NCBI GenBank assembly: GCA_035602605.1
Contig: DATNLZ010000062.1
Span: 1-64,000 of the forward strand
DNA length: 64,000 nt
Direction: 5' to 3'
Origin: DASQHY01 sp035602605
GTDB taxonomy: Bacteria; Acidobacteriota; Terriglobia; Acidiferrales; UBA7541
Each line of letters opens with the position of its first letter. Within the stretch, counting starts at the first letter, position 1. The position numbers were made by a program, and so were the translations under genes. Below, one piece after another: positions 10,583-19,569 of the stretch. The notes below the pieces were generated by a model. That model did not search any database, had not been told where the DNA came from, and saw only the letters and a list, made by a program, of their open reading frames with translations.

Positions 10583-12016
10583 CTAGCCTTGGATATAAAC
10601 GACGTGGGATTGCATAAATTCGTAGAGGCCATGCTTGCCATCGGCACCGCCGATTCCGCTCTTTCGCCAACCTGCATGGTAGCCTTGCATGGCCTCGAAG
10701 TTTTCGCGGTTTATGTAGGTTTCGCCAAAGCGAATTTCGCGGCTCACTTTTAGCGCGACGTTAAGATCGCGGGTATAAACAGAAGAAGTGAGTCCGTAGT
10801 CGGAATCGTTCGCGTAAGCAATTGCCTCATCGAGGTTCTCAAACGTCACGACCGGCATTACCGGGCCGAAGATCTCGCGGCGTATGATCTCCATTTCCTG
10901 CTGACAATCCACAATAACAGTTGGCTCGTAAAAATAGCCTGCGTCGCCCGCCCCGCGCTTTCCACCGGTGATAATAGTCGCGCCAGCCGTTACCGCGCCT
11001 CGAACCAGCGCGTCGACTTTGCGGTAGCCCGCTTCATTGATAAGCGGGCCATAATCAACGGACTCATCGGCCAGAGGGTCGCCAAACCTTGTGGCCTTCA
11101 TCGCCATGGTGAGCTTTTCAACAAATTCGTCAGCCACATTGCGCTGTACATAGACACGCTCGGCACAATTGCACACCTGCCCGCTATTGATAACGCGCGA
11201 AGCCTTCACAGCTTTTACAGCAAGATCGATGTCGGCATCCGCCAGAACCAAGACTGGTGCCTTTCCGCCCAGTTCCAAATTCACCTTGGTAATGTTGGGT
11301 GCAGCGGCGGTCATGATGGCGGAACCGGTTTCAACGCTTCCGGTGAAGCTGATCATGCCGATGTGGCGTGACGATGCCAGATACTTTCCGACCGTTGGAC
11401 CGCGCCCGTGGACAAAGTTAATAATTCCCGCGGGCAGGTCCAATTGAGAGAGGAGTTCGCAGAACTTCACCGCGTTGTGCGGTGTTTCCTCGCTGGCCTT
11501 GAGGACGATGGTGTTCCCCGTGACTAGCGCCGGTGCAGCTTTGCGGACGATCAGAAAAAAGGGAAAGTTCCAGGGAAGAATCCCGGCAATGACGCCGATG
11601 GGCTGTCGGAAAAGGAAAATGGTTTCCGCGACGCGGTCGCTTTCCAGAATCTCGCCCTCAATGCGCCGGGCCCATTCTGCCATGTAGTCGAGATAGTCAG
11701 CCGTAAACGAAACTTCAATCCGAGCGAGGCTTAAAATCTTGCCTTGTTCTTCAACGATTACACGAGCGATGGGCTCCGCATTCTGGCGAATCTGTTGGGC
11801 AATGCTACGCAGTGCTTTGCCGCGTTCAACGGCGGGCTTCTTTGCCCAACTGATCTGGGCTTTCTCCGCCGCGGAGACGGCGGCCTCGACATCAGCTCTC
11901 GAGCTATCGGGAACCGTGCAGACGACAGCCCCGGTCGAGGGGTTGGTTACCTCGATCCGATCACTACTAGTGGAAGGACTGAAATTGCCGTTAATGAAAT
12001 TGTCGTAGTGCTTCAT
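10583..12016 (-). CDS. aldA: NAD-dependent lactaldehyde/glycolaldehyde dehydrogenase
   Basis: 477 aa, closely resembling Escherichia coli AldA over its full length as I recall it: EVSFTADYLDYMAEWARR, ILPWNFPFFLI, NLELGGKAP (general-base Glu248), NSGQVCNCAERVYV (catalytic Cys282) and the C-terminal FEAMQGYHAGWRKSGIGG. The expected role is oxidation of L-lactaldehyde (or glycolaldehyde) to L-lactate (or glycolate) with NAD. ATG 12016 is chosen because AAAGGA precedes it by 7 nt; the open frame extends 23 codons further without a better site. The flanking 2-keto-3-deoxy-acid-type aldolase and FMN hydroxyacid dehydrogenase are the expected upstream and downstream steps. Confidence 0.88.
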   Translation of the reverse strand: MKHYDNFINGNFSPSTSSDRIEVTNPSTGAVVCTVPDSSRADVEAAVSAAEKAQISWAKKPAVERGKALRSIAQQIRQNAEPIARVIVEEQGKILSLARIEVSFTADYLDYMAEWARRIEGEILESDRVAETIFLFRQPIGVIAGILPWNFPFFLIVRKAAPALVTGNTIVLKASEETPHNAVKFCELLSQLDLPAGIINFVHGRGPTVGKYLASSRHIGMISFTGSVETGSAIMTAAAPNITKVNLELGGKAPVLVLADADIDLAVKAVKASRVINSGQVCNCAERVYVQRNVADEFVEKLTMAMKATRFGDPLADESVDYGPLINEAGYRKVDALVRGAVTAGATIITGGKRGAGDAGYFYEPTVIVDCQQEMEIIRREIFGPVMPVVTFENLDEAIAYANDSDYGLTSSVYTRDLNVALKVSREIRFGETYINRENFEAMQGYHAGWRKSGIGGADGKHGLYEFMQSHVVYIQG

Positions 12017-12273
12017 GAGAATTTCCTTTGCCTTAGGCAGTGGTTTCGCAATACTCGTGGATCGGTGCATCTCCCATTCCTGCATTTCGGGATTGACAAG
12101 ATTCGGCGGGCGCTACCATTTGAGCGCAGCCAGCAGCACTGGCAAGCAGGCCCCAAGCGCAGGCGGGTTGCGGTGCGCCGCGGCATCAGAACCACACCCT
12201 TCAGCCCTGCAGGCTCGCCGGATTGCAAGCCCAGGCCTTGAGGCCTTTGAGCAATGCGACACGCGGGAACAGT

Positions 12274-13077
12274 TTAGACGTCTGGCCTCCACGCCCCAGG
12301 ATCGGGTGGCTTTCCAAGGGTTTCCATCAGTTCTGTAACCGTCTTAATCAACAGGGTACAGTCGACTCCCAATCCGATCATCTGAAAGCCTTGCCCGATT
12401 CGGAACTTTCCGTTGTTCGCATCTGTGACCACGATGCCGCAGGGAAAACCTTGCGCTCGTAGCCGGTCCTTGATCCGAACGAGTTCATTCGCGATTCCTG
12501 GTCCTTCCCACTCGCCTACGAATCCTGCCGACGCCGAGAAGTCAGCGGGACCAAAAAAGAACCCGTCAATGTCCGGCACCTGCATGATGGCTTCAAGATT
12601 TTTCCCCGAATCCACTGTTTCGATCATGGGTAGAACAATCGTCCTCTTATTTGCCGTTTTGGCATGGGCAATGCCCTTACCCCACGAAGTGGCCCTCTCA
12701 ACCCCCATCCCACGCAAACCTCGCGGAGGATATTTCGCGAAGCAAACGGCTCGCTCCACTTCTTCAGCTGTTCGAATCCGCGGCACCATAATTCCGTGTG
12801 CTCCCAAGCCGAGAGTCCGCTGGATCAAGCCGTGTTCGATCTCAGCAATTCTGACCAGACCGGCCGTGGAACTCCGGCTGATGGCTCGTAAGTGATTGGC
12901 GACTTCCTGAAGATCAAGTTCCCCGTGCTCGGTATCAATACAAATCCAGTCAAGGCCAATCCGAGCGGCAATTTCGCTGACTGTGGGAGATTCCATTGTC
13001 ACCCACAACCCGAATGTGGTTTCCCTGTTCTGAAGTTTCTGTCTCAACCTGTCGCCGGCGTTTACGCTTTCAATCAT
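12274..13077 (-). CDS. HpcH/HpaI-family class II aldolase (2-keto-3-deoxy acid aldolase type)
   Basis: 267 aa from ATG 13077 (GGAAAG upstream; the longer open frame needs a TTG). Family signatures are LWVTMESPTVSEIAARIG, the active-site DTEHGELDLQ, the loop PRIRTAEEVERAV and FFGPADFSASAG, with the acidic metal ligands of HpaI/GarL/RhmA aldolases. Such enzymes cleave 2-keto-3-deoxy or 4-hydroxy-2-oxo acids to pyruvate plus an aldehyde. With aldA and a lactate-type dehydrogenase downstream, a 2-keto-3-deoxy-L-rhamnonate-like substrate giving lactaldehyde is the most economical reading; this is inference, and a GarL-like substrate remains possible. Confidence 0.82.
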   Translation of the reverse strand: MIESVNAGDRLRQKLQNRETTFGLWVTMESPTVSEIAARIGLDWICIDTEHGELDLQEVANHLRAISRSSTAGLVRIAEIEHGLIQRTLGLGAHGIMVPRIRTAEEVERAVCFAKYPPRGLRGMGVERATSWGKGIAHAKTANKRTIVLPMIETVDSGKNLEAIMQVPDIDGFFFGPADFSASAGFVGEWEGPGIANELVRIKDRLRAQGFPCGIVVTDANNGKFRIGQGFQMIGLGVDCTLLIKTVTELMETLGKPPDPGAWRPDV

Positions 13078-13199
13078 TGGCTCGCTTTCCGCTTGACGGA
13101 ACTTGCTGGTGCGCTCTGTCACTACCCTCCAGGACAATCTTCGGATGCCTCAATGCGGCACTTTCCGCATCTCTTGTTCCGGAATTCGCTCCCTATCCC

Positions 13200-14546
13200 C
13201 TAATTCCCTATCCCATATTGATCCTGCAGGAACGATTGCAGGCCCAGTCGCTCCAGTCGGTCGAGCGGAGCGCGGAAAGTGATCTGCACGACCCCCGGAT
13301 GGCGTCCTATTTCGATGCCACCGGTGATCGTCGCCCGGTTTCTGACCTCGGGAACAGTCATTCCAAGAATCGCGGCGGCCCGGGCTAGACCATTGTCGGT
13401 AGCGGCATTCAAGTTCGCGCCCGTACCGACAAATGAAATCGGTGCTGATTTTTCAACCTGATCCACACCCCACTGCTTGGCCAGGCCCATCGCTTGTGCC
13501 TGCTCGATTTCCGACAAGGGCCGTGCCAGATAGGGTAGGTCCTCGAGTAAAGGCAAAATAATCGGCCCGTCGAGGGCCAGACCTTTCATTAGATGAACTT
13601 GCAATGTGACAATTCCTGCTACGTCGCAGGTATGGCCTGCGATTTCGCCGTCGCCCTGAAGCGCGTGCATATCCCCGAGATAGATTCCCCCGCCCTTTAC
13701 CTTGACCGGGCAAATCAGGATCGAGCCGGCGCGAACGATATCGATATCCATGTGCCCGTCGGTGCGGAGCTCCAGCTGCTCGGCGGTAATCGCATATTCG
13801 TGAGGTGCGCCTAGTAAGAATGAGCCGAAATCGCCCGCGTTGTGCGATTCGGGCATACAGATCGCGGGCACAGTTCCCAGTTGTCCCATGAAAGGGCGCA
13901 CGCGGGCCACAAGTCCGACCAGATCGTGCGGAGCGAAAGTGAGAATGCAATTCTGGACGGAGTTTTTGGGCAGCGCGGCATAGCGCTTGGCATCACGAGC
14001 AATCTCCTCCGCCGCTTCCTGCGGCAAGGTTAGCCCCACACTGCGGCTGTTATCGAATGCGATGGTATAGCCGTTGGTAAAGGTGAATGGGGCCGCTTCC
14101 GCGCCGCACTTCACGCAGCGTACCGCCGTCGGGCCAATACCTTCAATCCGCGTCTCGGGATAGAGAACACCGCATCCGGGGCAGAGCCCGGCAACATAGG
14201 GATCGCCCAAATAGCGTCCGGTCATGAACTGGTCATTGCCTGAGGCCGTGGCAATCGAAGTGACCTTAATTTCGCGGACCCGGATGGCGATAGCGTCGCC
14301 GATCTCTGCACCGGCAACCGCGATCGGCCGCGTCACCTCATGACCGCCCCGAATGGCCGGAGTAATCATGGGTCCCCAACATCCCGGTGCTGTATTGGCC
14401 ACGATATGGCCGCCATCTTTGACCGGGCCAAGCATGGCCCGCGCCGGGTCCAGCAAGCCGTCTGTAAATTGGTCGACGAAAACCGTCTCGCTCCCCGTCT
14501 CGACCTTCGTGCTGTGTCTGGTGCTACCTACCGTTGTTGTGGCCAT
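13200..14546 (-). CDS. acetamidase/formamidase (FmdA/AmdA) family protein with Cys4 insertion
   Basis: 448 aa. Family features are APGCWGPMITPA, KVKGGGIYLGDMHALQGDGEIAGHTCDVAG and TGANLNAATDNGLARA. Known members hydrolyse formamide or acetamide to ammonia and the acid. The unusual part is a CPGC...CVKC pair at about residues 121-150 that looks like a zinc ribbon inserted in the N-terminal domain; I do not recall this in the characterised FmdA or AmdA. ATG 14546 is preceded by GGGAGGG at good spacing. It lies in the receptor-2 run, so an amide-bearing substrate, or release of formamide from another compound, is possible. Confidence 0.8.
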   Translation of the reverse strand: MATTTVGSTRHSTKVETGSETVFVDQFTDGLLDPARAMLGPVKDGGHIVANTAPGCWGPMITPAIRGGHEVTRPIAVAGAEIGDAIAIRVREIKVTSIATASGNDQFMTGRYLGDPYVAGLCPGCGVLYPETRIEGIGPTAVRCVKCGAEAAPFTFTNGYTIAFDNSRSVGLTLPQEAAEEIARDAKRYAALPKNSVQNCILTFAPHDLVGLVARVRPFMGQLGTVPAICMPESHNAGDFGSFLLGAPHEYAITAEQLELRTDGHMDIDIVRAGSILICPVKVKGGGIYLGDMHALQGDGEIAGHTCDVAGIVTLQVHLMKGLALDGPIILPLLEDLPYLARPLSEIEQAQAMGLAKQWGVDQVEKSAPISFVGTGANLNAATDNGLARAAAILGMTVPEVRNRATITGGIEIGRHPGVVQITFRAPLDRLERLGLQSFLQDQYGIGN

Positions 14547-14590
14547 GGTGGGCTCCCTCCCATTTGAAGTTTTTTGCTTTGCCCGAATCT

Positions 14591-15433
14591 TTACGGCAGC
14601 CGCGTCAGTCGCGTCAGCCGGTCTTCCGGCGGCGTTTCCGCCATATAAAAGTTGCCGCGTGAATCCCCAAACACGCCGTGGGAATTAAAATTGGACGGTC
14701 GACAGCGCCCCACCAACTCTCCCTCTGGCGACAGCATGCTGAGCCGTGGCACTTGGTCCGAGACATAGACCATTCCGCTTTGATCGATATACAAATCCAT
14801 GGGATGGTAAAGATCCCGCCATTGGTCGAGATATTCGCCTTCGGACGTAAAAACCTGGATCCGATTATTCTCCCGGTCGGCCACTAAAACACGTCCATCC
14901 GGATGGACTCTCACGGCGTGAGGGGTGGTGAATTCTCCCGGCCCGTCGCCAGGCTTACCCCAGGTACGCCGCAGTTTTCCCTCCGGCGAAAACCAGTGAA
15001 CCGTGGAATTGCCGTAACCATCGGCCACATAAATATCGCCATTGATTGCAACGGCCACGTCGGTCGGTGCATTGAAAGGCGCCTGAAAGCTGGGGCGATG
15101 CCGCGCGCCGATTACCCGCTGCAGATTTCCATCGGTATCGTATTCTTGAATCTGATGAGCGTCGCGATCCACCAACAGAATCCGTTCGTCGATACAAAAA
15201 ATGCCGTGTGCATCGACAATCTTGCCGGAACCCCAGGAACGCAAGTATTTTCCCGATGAATCAAACACGATCACCGGCGGATCTTTTCTCTGAAACAAAT
15301 ACACGCGATCTTGGGAATCGACCGCAACATCCGAAACCCAAAATAACCCCATACCCGGGGGGAGTTCTCCCCAGGGCCGCTCCACCGCATAGAAATTCTT
15401 GCCAAGGCTTACGACTAATTCCGTTCTGGCCAA
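14591..15433 (-). CDS. NHL-repeat beta-propeller protein
   Basis: 280 aa made of NHL-type repeats, for example VAVAINGDIYVADGYGNSTV, VRVHPDGRVLVADRENNRIQV and LYIDQSGMVYVSDQVPRL, predicting a six-bladed propeller. It resembles the family that includes peptidyl-alpha-hydroxyglycine lyase-like and lactonase-like proteins, but no catalytic assignment is justified. No signal peptide is evident, so it is probably cytoplasmic. The start is a TTG at 15433 with GGAGGAG immediately upstream; no ATG or GTG start is better placed. It is 18 bp after the SnoaL-like gene, indicating co-transcription. Confidence 0.75.
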   Translation of the reverse strand: MARTELVVSLGKNFYAVERPWGELPPGMGLFWVSDVAVDSQDRVYLFQRKDPPVIVFDSSGKYLRSWGSGKIVDAHGIFCIDERILLVDRDAHQIQEYDTDGNLQRVIGARHRPSFQAPFNAPTDVAVAINGDIYVADGYGNSTVHWFSPEGKLRRTWGKPGDGPGEFTTPHAVRVHPDGRVLVADRENNRIQVFTSEGEYLDQWRDLYHPMDLYIDQSGMVYVSDQVPRLSMLSPEGELVGRCRPSNFNSHGVFGDSRGNFYMAETPPEDRLTRLTRLP

Positions 15434-15452
15434 TTCTCCTCCAAGTCGATTG

Positions 15453-15884
15453 TCAGCCCTTAGACTGTTTTAGGGGTGGCACCGCGCCGACTTGCTGGAG
15501 TAGGCTCAAGCTATTCACCATCGCATGGATTTCAACCACCTTGCCATTCGCAAAACGGTAAAAATACATTGCGCCCATTTTTACGCGCTTGCCGGTGGGA
15601 GCGAGCCCTCGGAAGGTTCCTGTGTGGGTGCCCGCGAATGTCCAGCGAGTTGCCACATGATCGTTTTCGGCGACCTGCTCCTCAATCGTCAATAAAGAGT
15701 CTGGAAAAGCGGCACGCCACGAAACCACAAATTGCTTGAGAGGCTCGAGTCCTATGACTTCCCCGGCAGACGGCTCATGATAGAAAACATTCGCATCATA
15801 GACTTCGTCCGCAATCGCCATATTGTTCTTGTTGAATCCTTCGCTGCACCAGTGGCGAATGAGAGCTTTGTTTATTTCCGACAT
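15453..15884 (-). CDS. SnoaL-like/NTF2-fold protein
   Basis: 143 aa with the SnoaL-type pattern: an N-terminal helix pair (NKALIRHWCSEGFNKNNMAIADEVYDANVFYHEP), then LKQFVVSWRAAFPDSLLTIEEQVAENDHVATRWTFAGTHTG and GLAPTGKRVKMGAMYFYRFANGKVVE fragments typical of ester-cyclase-like NTF2 folds. Family members are isomerases, cyclases or dehydratases of small molecules; the reaction here is unknown. GGGAGA lies 6 nt before ATG 15884. It is the first small gene downstream of receptor 2. Confidence 0.78.
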   Translation of the reverse strand: MSEINKALIRHWCSEGFNKNNMAIADEVYDANVFYHEPSAGEVIGLEPLKQFVVSWRAAFPDSLLTIEEQVAENDHVATRWTFAGTHTGTFRGLAPTGKRVKMGAMYFYRFANGKVVEIHAMVNSLSLLQQVGAVPPLKQSKG

Positions 15885-16126
15885 TGGGGATCTCCCTTCC
15901 TTGGTTCCGACTCAGTGAAAACATTGTTTGTAAAAACTGCATCGACACCAAACCAAACTCGTCGCCTCTGCGGTTCTCACCCGGCCCCAGAAGAACGGAT
16001 TCTTGGGAGCCGAAAACCCAACCGCTAAAGCAATCACACCGTAATACGCCCGCAAAACAGTATATGCCAGGCAAACCAAGGTAGCTTCGGATGACCATCG
16101 GAATGCCCTTGTCCTGATCCATGTCT

Positions 16127-19100
16127 CTAAAAATCGAGGCGCAGCCCTAGCTGAATGTCCCGAGCCGTACCTACGATACTGCTAATGGTACCGAAACCGG
16201 CTGAACCGAAGCTTGTCGATGGATTACCAAGATTCGTGTGATTGAATGCGTTGAAGAACTCGCCCCGGACCTGCAGGCCCATGCTTTCCCGGATGAGAAA
16301 GCGTTTTTGGAGTGCGAGATCGAAAGCGTTGTAACCTGGTCCTTCGATGATTCCCGCCCCGGAATTCCCAAAGGTAAACCGCGGGGCGCGCTGAAATGCA
16401 GCCGTGTTAAACCATTTCGCTACCTTCGATCCCGTATCGGAATGCGAAAAACCATTAGGGCGTCCGATGACATCGGGTCGGCTGTTGCCGGAGTTGGAGA
16501 CGTCGACAATGTCAATTGGCGTTAAGTAGTCCCCGGTGCGGTAGCTGGCAATCCCCTCGACTGTCCAGCCGCCGATGATCGCGTTCGCCACGCCACCGAG
16601 ATTGCTGGCTAGAGGCCTGCCCTTACCGAAAGGTAGCTGATAGATCCCGCTTACCGAGAGAACGTGACGCACATCATTAACGGTATTTCCGTATTCAGCC
16701 TGATAGTTCTTGAAGTAGCGAATCCCCCCGGGCGGTGTTTCACTGATTTGTGGCCCACTGACTGAGTCACCTAGAGCGTGACTATACGTGTAGGACACCA
16801 GGAGCACCAATCCGGTGCGGTCGTAGGTCTTGCGAACCGCCGTCTGCAACGAGTCGTAATGCGATCTACCTATGGTGTAAATATTGTTTAAAGTACCGAA
16901 CGCCGGATAGGGACGCCGCGAGGCCACCGCACCTGGTCCCGGCGCCGGTTGGTTGATATTCAGCGTCAAGAGGTTTTTAAACGCCGCATTCCCCACATAA
17001 TTTACTTCGAGGCTCAGGCTCGGGGTGAGTGCGTGCTGAACACCCAACGAGAATTGCACTACGTAGGGTGTTCTGTTTGTTTTGTTAGCGACGTTCGCGG
17101 TGGGGGTAGGCGTTACGACACTAGAATACGGGCTGGTCGAACTGACGCAGGGGATGTCATTGTTACAACTAACCGCCAGGGTCGGTACCCAAGGAGGAGC
17201 CGTGGATAAAGCCGTCGCCGAGTTGACGACCAGCCAATGATAGAAAACGCCAGCGCCCCCTCGCAGGACGGTTTTCTGGCTGCCAAACAGTCTCCATGCA
17301 AAACCAACCCGCGGGCTAAAGTTGTTATATGTTGTCGGAAACTGCAGGGATCTACCGTAGCCCAGGCTTTCAGCCACAAGAGATCCTGGGGGAACTCCCG
17401 GTATATTGGGAACTGCACCGGGATAAATCTCTTTTTGCGTCACGAGATCAAAGGCCGCCATCTTGTTGTGCTCTTCAAAAGGTCGAGTGTAGATGTCATA
17501 ACGCAAACCTAAATTGACCGACAGACTTTGTGTCACACGCCAATCGTCCTGAACGAACGCAGACTCTGTGCGTGACCTCCAGTCGGTCTTTAGGGGCTGC
17601 AAGAAGATGGAGGCGCTGACCGGAGTTCCCAACAGGAATTCGGCAAACGAATTGTATTGGTTCCCGCTCGCACCGATAGACGCAGTTGTATACGTCGGTG
17701 CAAAATTCAGCGCGCCGCGATCATTTTGATCGAAATGTGTCTGTGCGCGATTATAAATAAGACCACCGCCTAACCGGATCGAGTGTTTTCCCCAGACTCT
17801 ACCGAAAGAATCAGTCAGCGCATAGTTGTTAAACGGTTGGTTAACCGGTGACCGGGCATTGTCGGTTAGGCTGGAAAAGCCGGCGATGTTGAACTGCGGA
17901 ATCCCGGCGTCCAACCCCCCGGTTACGCCTTGCATCCCGGACGCGGCAATAAAGCCTTTTCCGGTGGTCTCGTTAAAGCGGTCCTGATGGTACTGGCTGA
18001 ACCCGAGACTCAGCGTGTTCATAGTTGCGCTGCCGAACAGATGGGTCCAGCGCACTAAGTGATTTAGTCCCCACAAGGTGAGATTCTCCCCAAGGCCAGG
18101 CACGGGCGTTGAGTTACCGCCGTCTCCCAGGGGCAGAATCGCAGTGAACTTGTTCCGGGTGTAACGAAAGGTCACAGAGTCCTTATCGGAGAAGTCTCGG
18201 TCATAGCGGAAACTAATCTGGTTAATATTTTGTGTCAGAACTGGATTTGACACGAAGTTGTTGGCGACTCCGCTGCCCGAGGCAGGGTTGGGTAGAAATT
18301 TGTTCAAAAAATACAGATCCACGGAATTGAGTCGGCCCGCGGGAATCACATTGCCGGGAAATGGCTGCCGCTGACCGGTGGTTCTGTTGAGCGTGAGGGG
18401 ATCATAGATTGTGGTTCCGGTACTGGAGAAATCCCCACGCCGGAGCGCCGCTGGAGGCAGGCTCAACACCGCAGTTAGCCCCTGGCTCAAACGAAGCCCC
18501 TCGTAGGAAGAGAAAAAGAAGTCTTTCTTCAAGTGCGGAATATGCCCACCAAATGTGCCACCGAACTGATTGCGCCTAAAAGCTGGGAGCGGCCCTCGTT
18601 GAAAGTAGGGCCTAGCGTCCAGGGCATTGTTGCGCAAGAATTCGTAGAGTGAGCCGTGATAGGTATTGCCTCCCCGCTTGGTTACAACCTCGATCTGCGA
18701 TCCGCCAGTCCGCCCGTATTCAGCATCGTAAGTATTGGTCTGCATCTTGAATTCCTGGATCATGTCGATGCTTGGTGAAAAGTTCATTCGGCCCGCACCG
18801 ATCTCCTGGTTCATGACGCCGTCTATCATGCTGTTGTTGGAGAAGACCGACATGCCGTTTTCGGAAACACTACCCCCGGTATTTTCCATGTAAATCGGGG
18901 TGTAGGTTTTGTGAACGCCGGGAATTAGGGTTGCCAACTGCAGAAACTGGCGACCATTGAGAGGTAAATTCACCACATCCTGCGTGGTGATTACCTTGCC
19001 GACTGAAGAGGTCTCAGTTTCGAGAGTCGGCGTCGCGCCTGTGACTTCTACGTGCTCGGTGACCGAGCCCAGATCCATGGCAATGTCAATACGGGCCCGC

Positions 19101-19399
19101 TGGGAGACCTGCAATACAATTCCAGTGATTCTCTTCTCTTTGAAACCGACCTTTGCGGCCACGATTTCGTAAGCGCCGGGCTTGAGATTTTCCACGATGT
19201 AACCACCATCGACTCCGGTCTTGACGGTTCGTTGGTTACCGGTAGCAGCGTCCTTGACGGTCACTTCCGCGTCGGCTACTACCGCTCCTGATTGGTCGGT
19301 GACAGCACCCAGTATCGCACCGGTACTTACTTGGCCGATTGCCGTGGACACCATCCCTACCAGTCCCAATAGGATCGGCAATGCCTTCCAATTACGCAT
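16127..19399 (-). CDS. Oar-like TonB-dependent outer-membrane receptor (receptor 2)
   Basis: 1090 aa, with the same architecture as receptor 1: signal peptide, carboxypeptidase-regulatory-like domain (DQSGAVVADAEVTVKDAATG), plug (VVNLPLNGRQFLQLATLIPG) and barrel ending LGLRLDF. Long blocks are identical to receptor 1 (for example SPSIDMIQEFKMQTNTYDAE). Differences concentrate in putative surface loops, such as the stretch around residues 390-430 and 500-530, which suggests diverged ligand specificity. The start is backed by a very strong ribosome-binding site, AAAGGAGGT. The upstream region carries GTATACT-type palindromes shared with the purU/mgsA region. It heads the minus-strand catabolic run down to 6160. 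Confidence 0.9.
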   Translation of the reverse strand: MRNWKALPILLGLVGMVSTAIGQVSTGAILGAVTDQSGAVVADAEVTVKDAATGNQRTVKTGVDGGYIVENLKPGAYEIVAAKVGFKEKRITGIVLQVSQRARIDIAMDLGSVTEHVEVTGATPTLETETSSVGKVITTQDVVNLPLNGRQFLQLATLIPGVHKTYTPIYMENTGGSVSENGMSVFSNNSMIDGVMNQEIGAGRMNFSPSIDMIQEFKMQTNTYDAEYGRTGGSQIEVVTKRGGNTYHGSLYEFLRNNALDARPYFQRGPLPAFRRNQFGGTFGGHIPHLKKDFFFSSYEGLRLSQGLTAVLSLPPAALRRGDFSSTGTTIYDPLTLNRTTGQRQPFPGNVIPAGRLNSVDLYFLNKFLPNPASGSGVANNFVSNPVLTQNINQISFRYDRDFSDKDSVTFRYTRNKFTAILPLGDGGNSTPVPGLGENLTLWGLNHLVRWTHLFGSATMNTLSLGFSQYHQDRFNETTGKGFIAASGMQGVTGGLDAGIPQFNIAGFSSLTDNARSPVNQPFNNYALTDSFGRVWGKHSIRLGGGLIYNRAQTHFDQNDRGALNFAPTYTTASIGASGNQYNSFAEFLLGTPVSASIFLQPLKTDWRSRTESAFVQDDWRVTQSLSVNLGLRYDIYTRPFEEHNKMAAFDLVTQKEIYPGAVPNIPGVPPGSLVAESLGYGRSLQFPTTYNNFSPRVGFAWRLFGSQKTVLRGGAGVFYHWLVVNSATALSTAPPWVPTLAVSCNNDIPCVSSTSPYSSVVTPTPTANVANKTNRTPYVVQFSLGVQHALTPSLSLEVNYVGNAAFKNLLTLNINQPAPGPGAVASRRPYPAFGTLNNIYTIGRSHYDSLQTAVRKTYDRTGLVLLVSYTYSHALGDSVSGPQISETPPGGIRYFKNYQAEYGNTVNDVRHVLSVSGIYQLPFGKGRPLASNLGGVANAIIGGWTVEGIASYRTGDYLTPIDIVDVSNSGNSRPDVIGRPNGFSHSDTGSKVAKWFNTAAFQRAPRFTFGNSGAGIIEGPGYNAFDLALQKRFLIRESMGLQVRGEFFNAFNHTNLGNPSTSFGSAGFGTISSIVGTARDIQLGLRLDF

Positions 19400-19407
19400 C
19401 TGAAGTT

Positions 19408-19416
19408 ACCTCCTTT
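19408..19416 (-). promoter_or_regulatory. strong Shine-Dalgarno of receptor 2
   Basis: On the minus strand the bases read AAAGGAGGT, nearly a perfect anti-16S match, 8 nt upstream of ATG 19399. Among the start sites I inspected this is one of the strongest, implying high translation of the receptor. Confidence 0.7.
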
Positions 19417-19534
19417 CGAAGTGAAACTGATCATTAAGAGGGGGCGGGACACCCTTGCCGGGTCGCGTCCCCGACGGGCGAGGGCTTCCGGTCAAGTAGC
19501 AAAACTCCCGGCTCTGCGTTAGTCAACAAGTAAC

Positions 19535-19569
19535 CTTATAGCATACTATAAGAATTCTTGAAGTATACT
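19535..19569. promoter_or_regulatory. paired GTATACT-type palindromes upstream of receptor 2 (putative GntR/FCD operators)
   Basis: 19535-19552 is CTTATAGCATACTATAAG, an 18-bp inverted repeat with one mismatch from CTTATAGTATACTATAAG. At 19562-19569 lies AGTATACT, a perfect 8-bp palindrome. Palindromes with a central GTATAC are typical operators of FCD-type GntR regulators (family knowledge). The same AGTATACT core occurs at 21506-21513 between purU and mgsA, and a GntR/FCD gene lies in between. A minus-strand TTGACT (complement of 19521-19526) nearby could be a -35 element, but no convincing -10 is visible. Confidence 0.55.
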
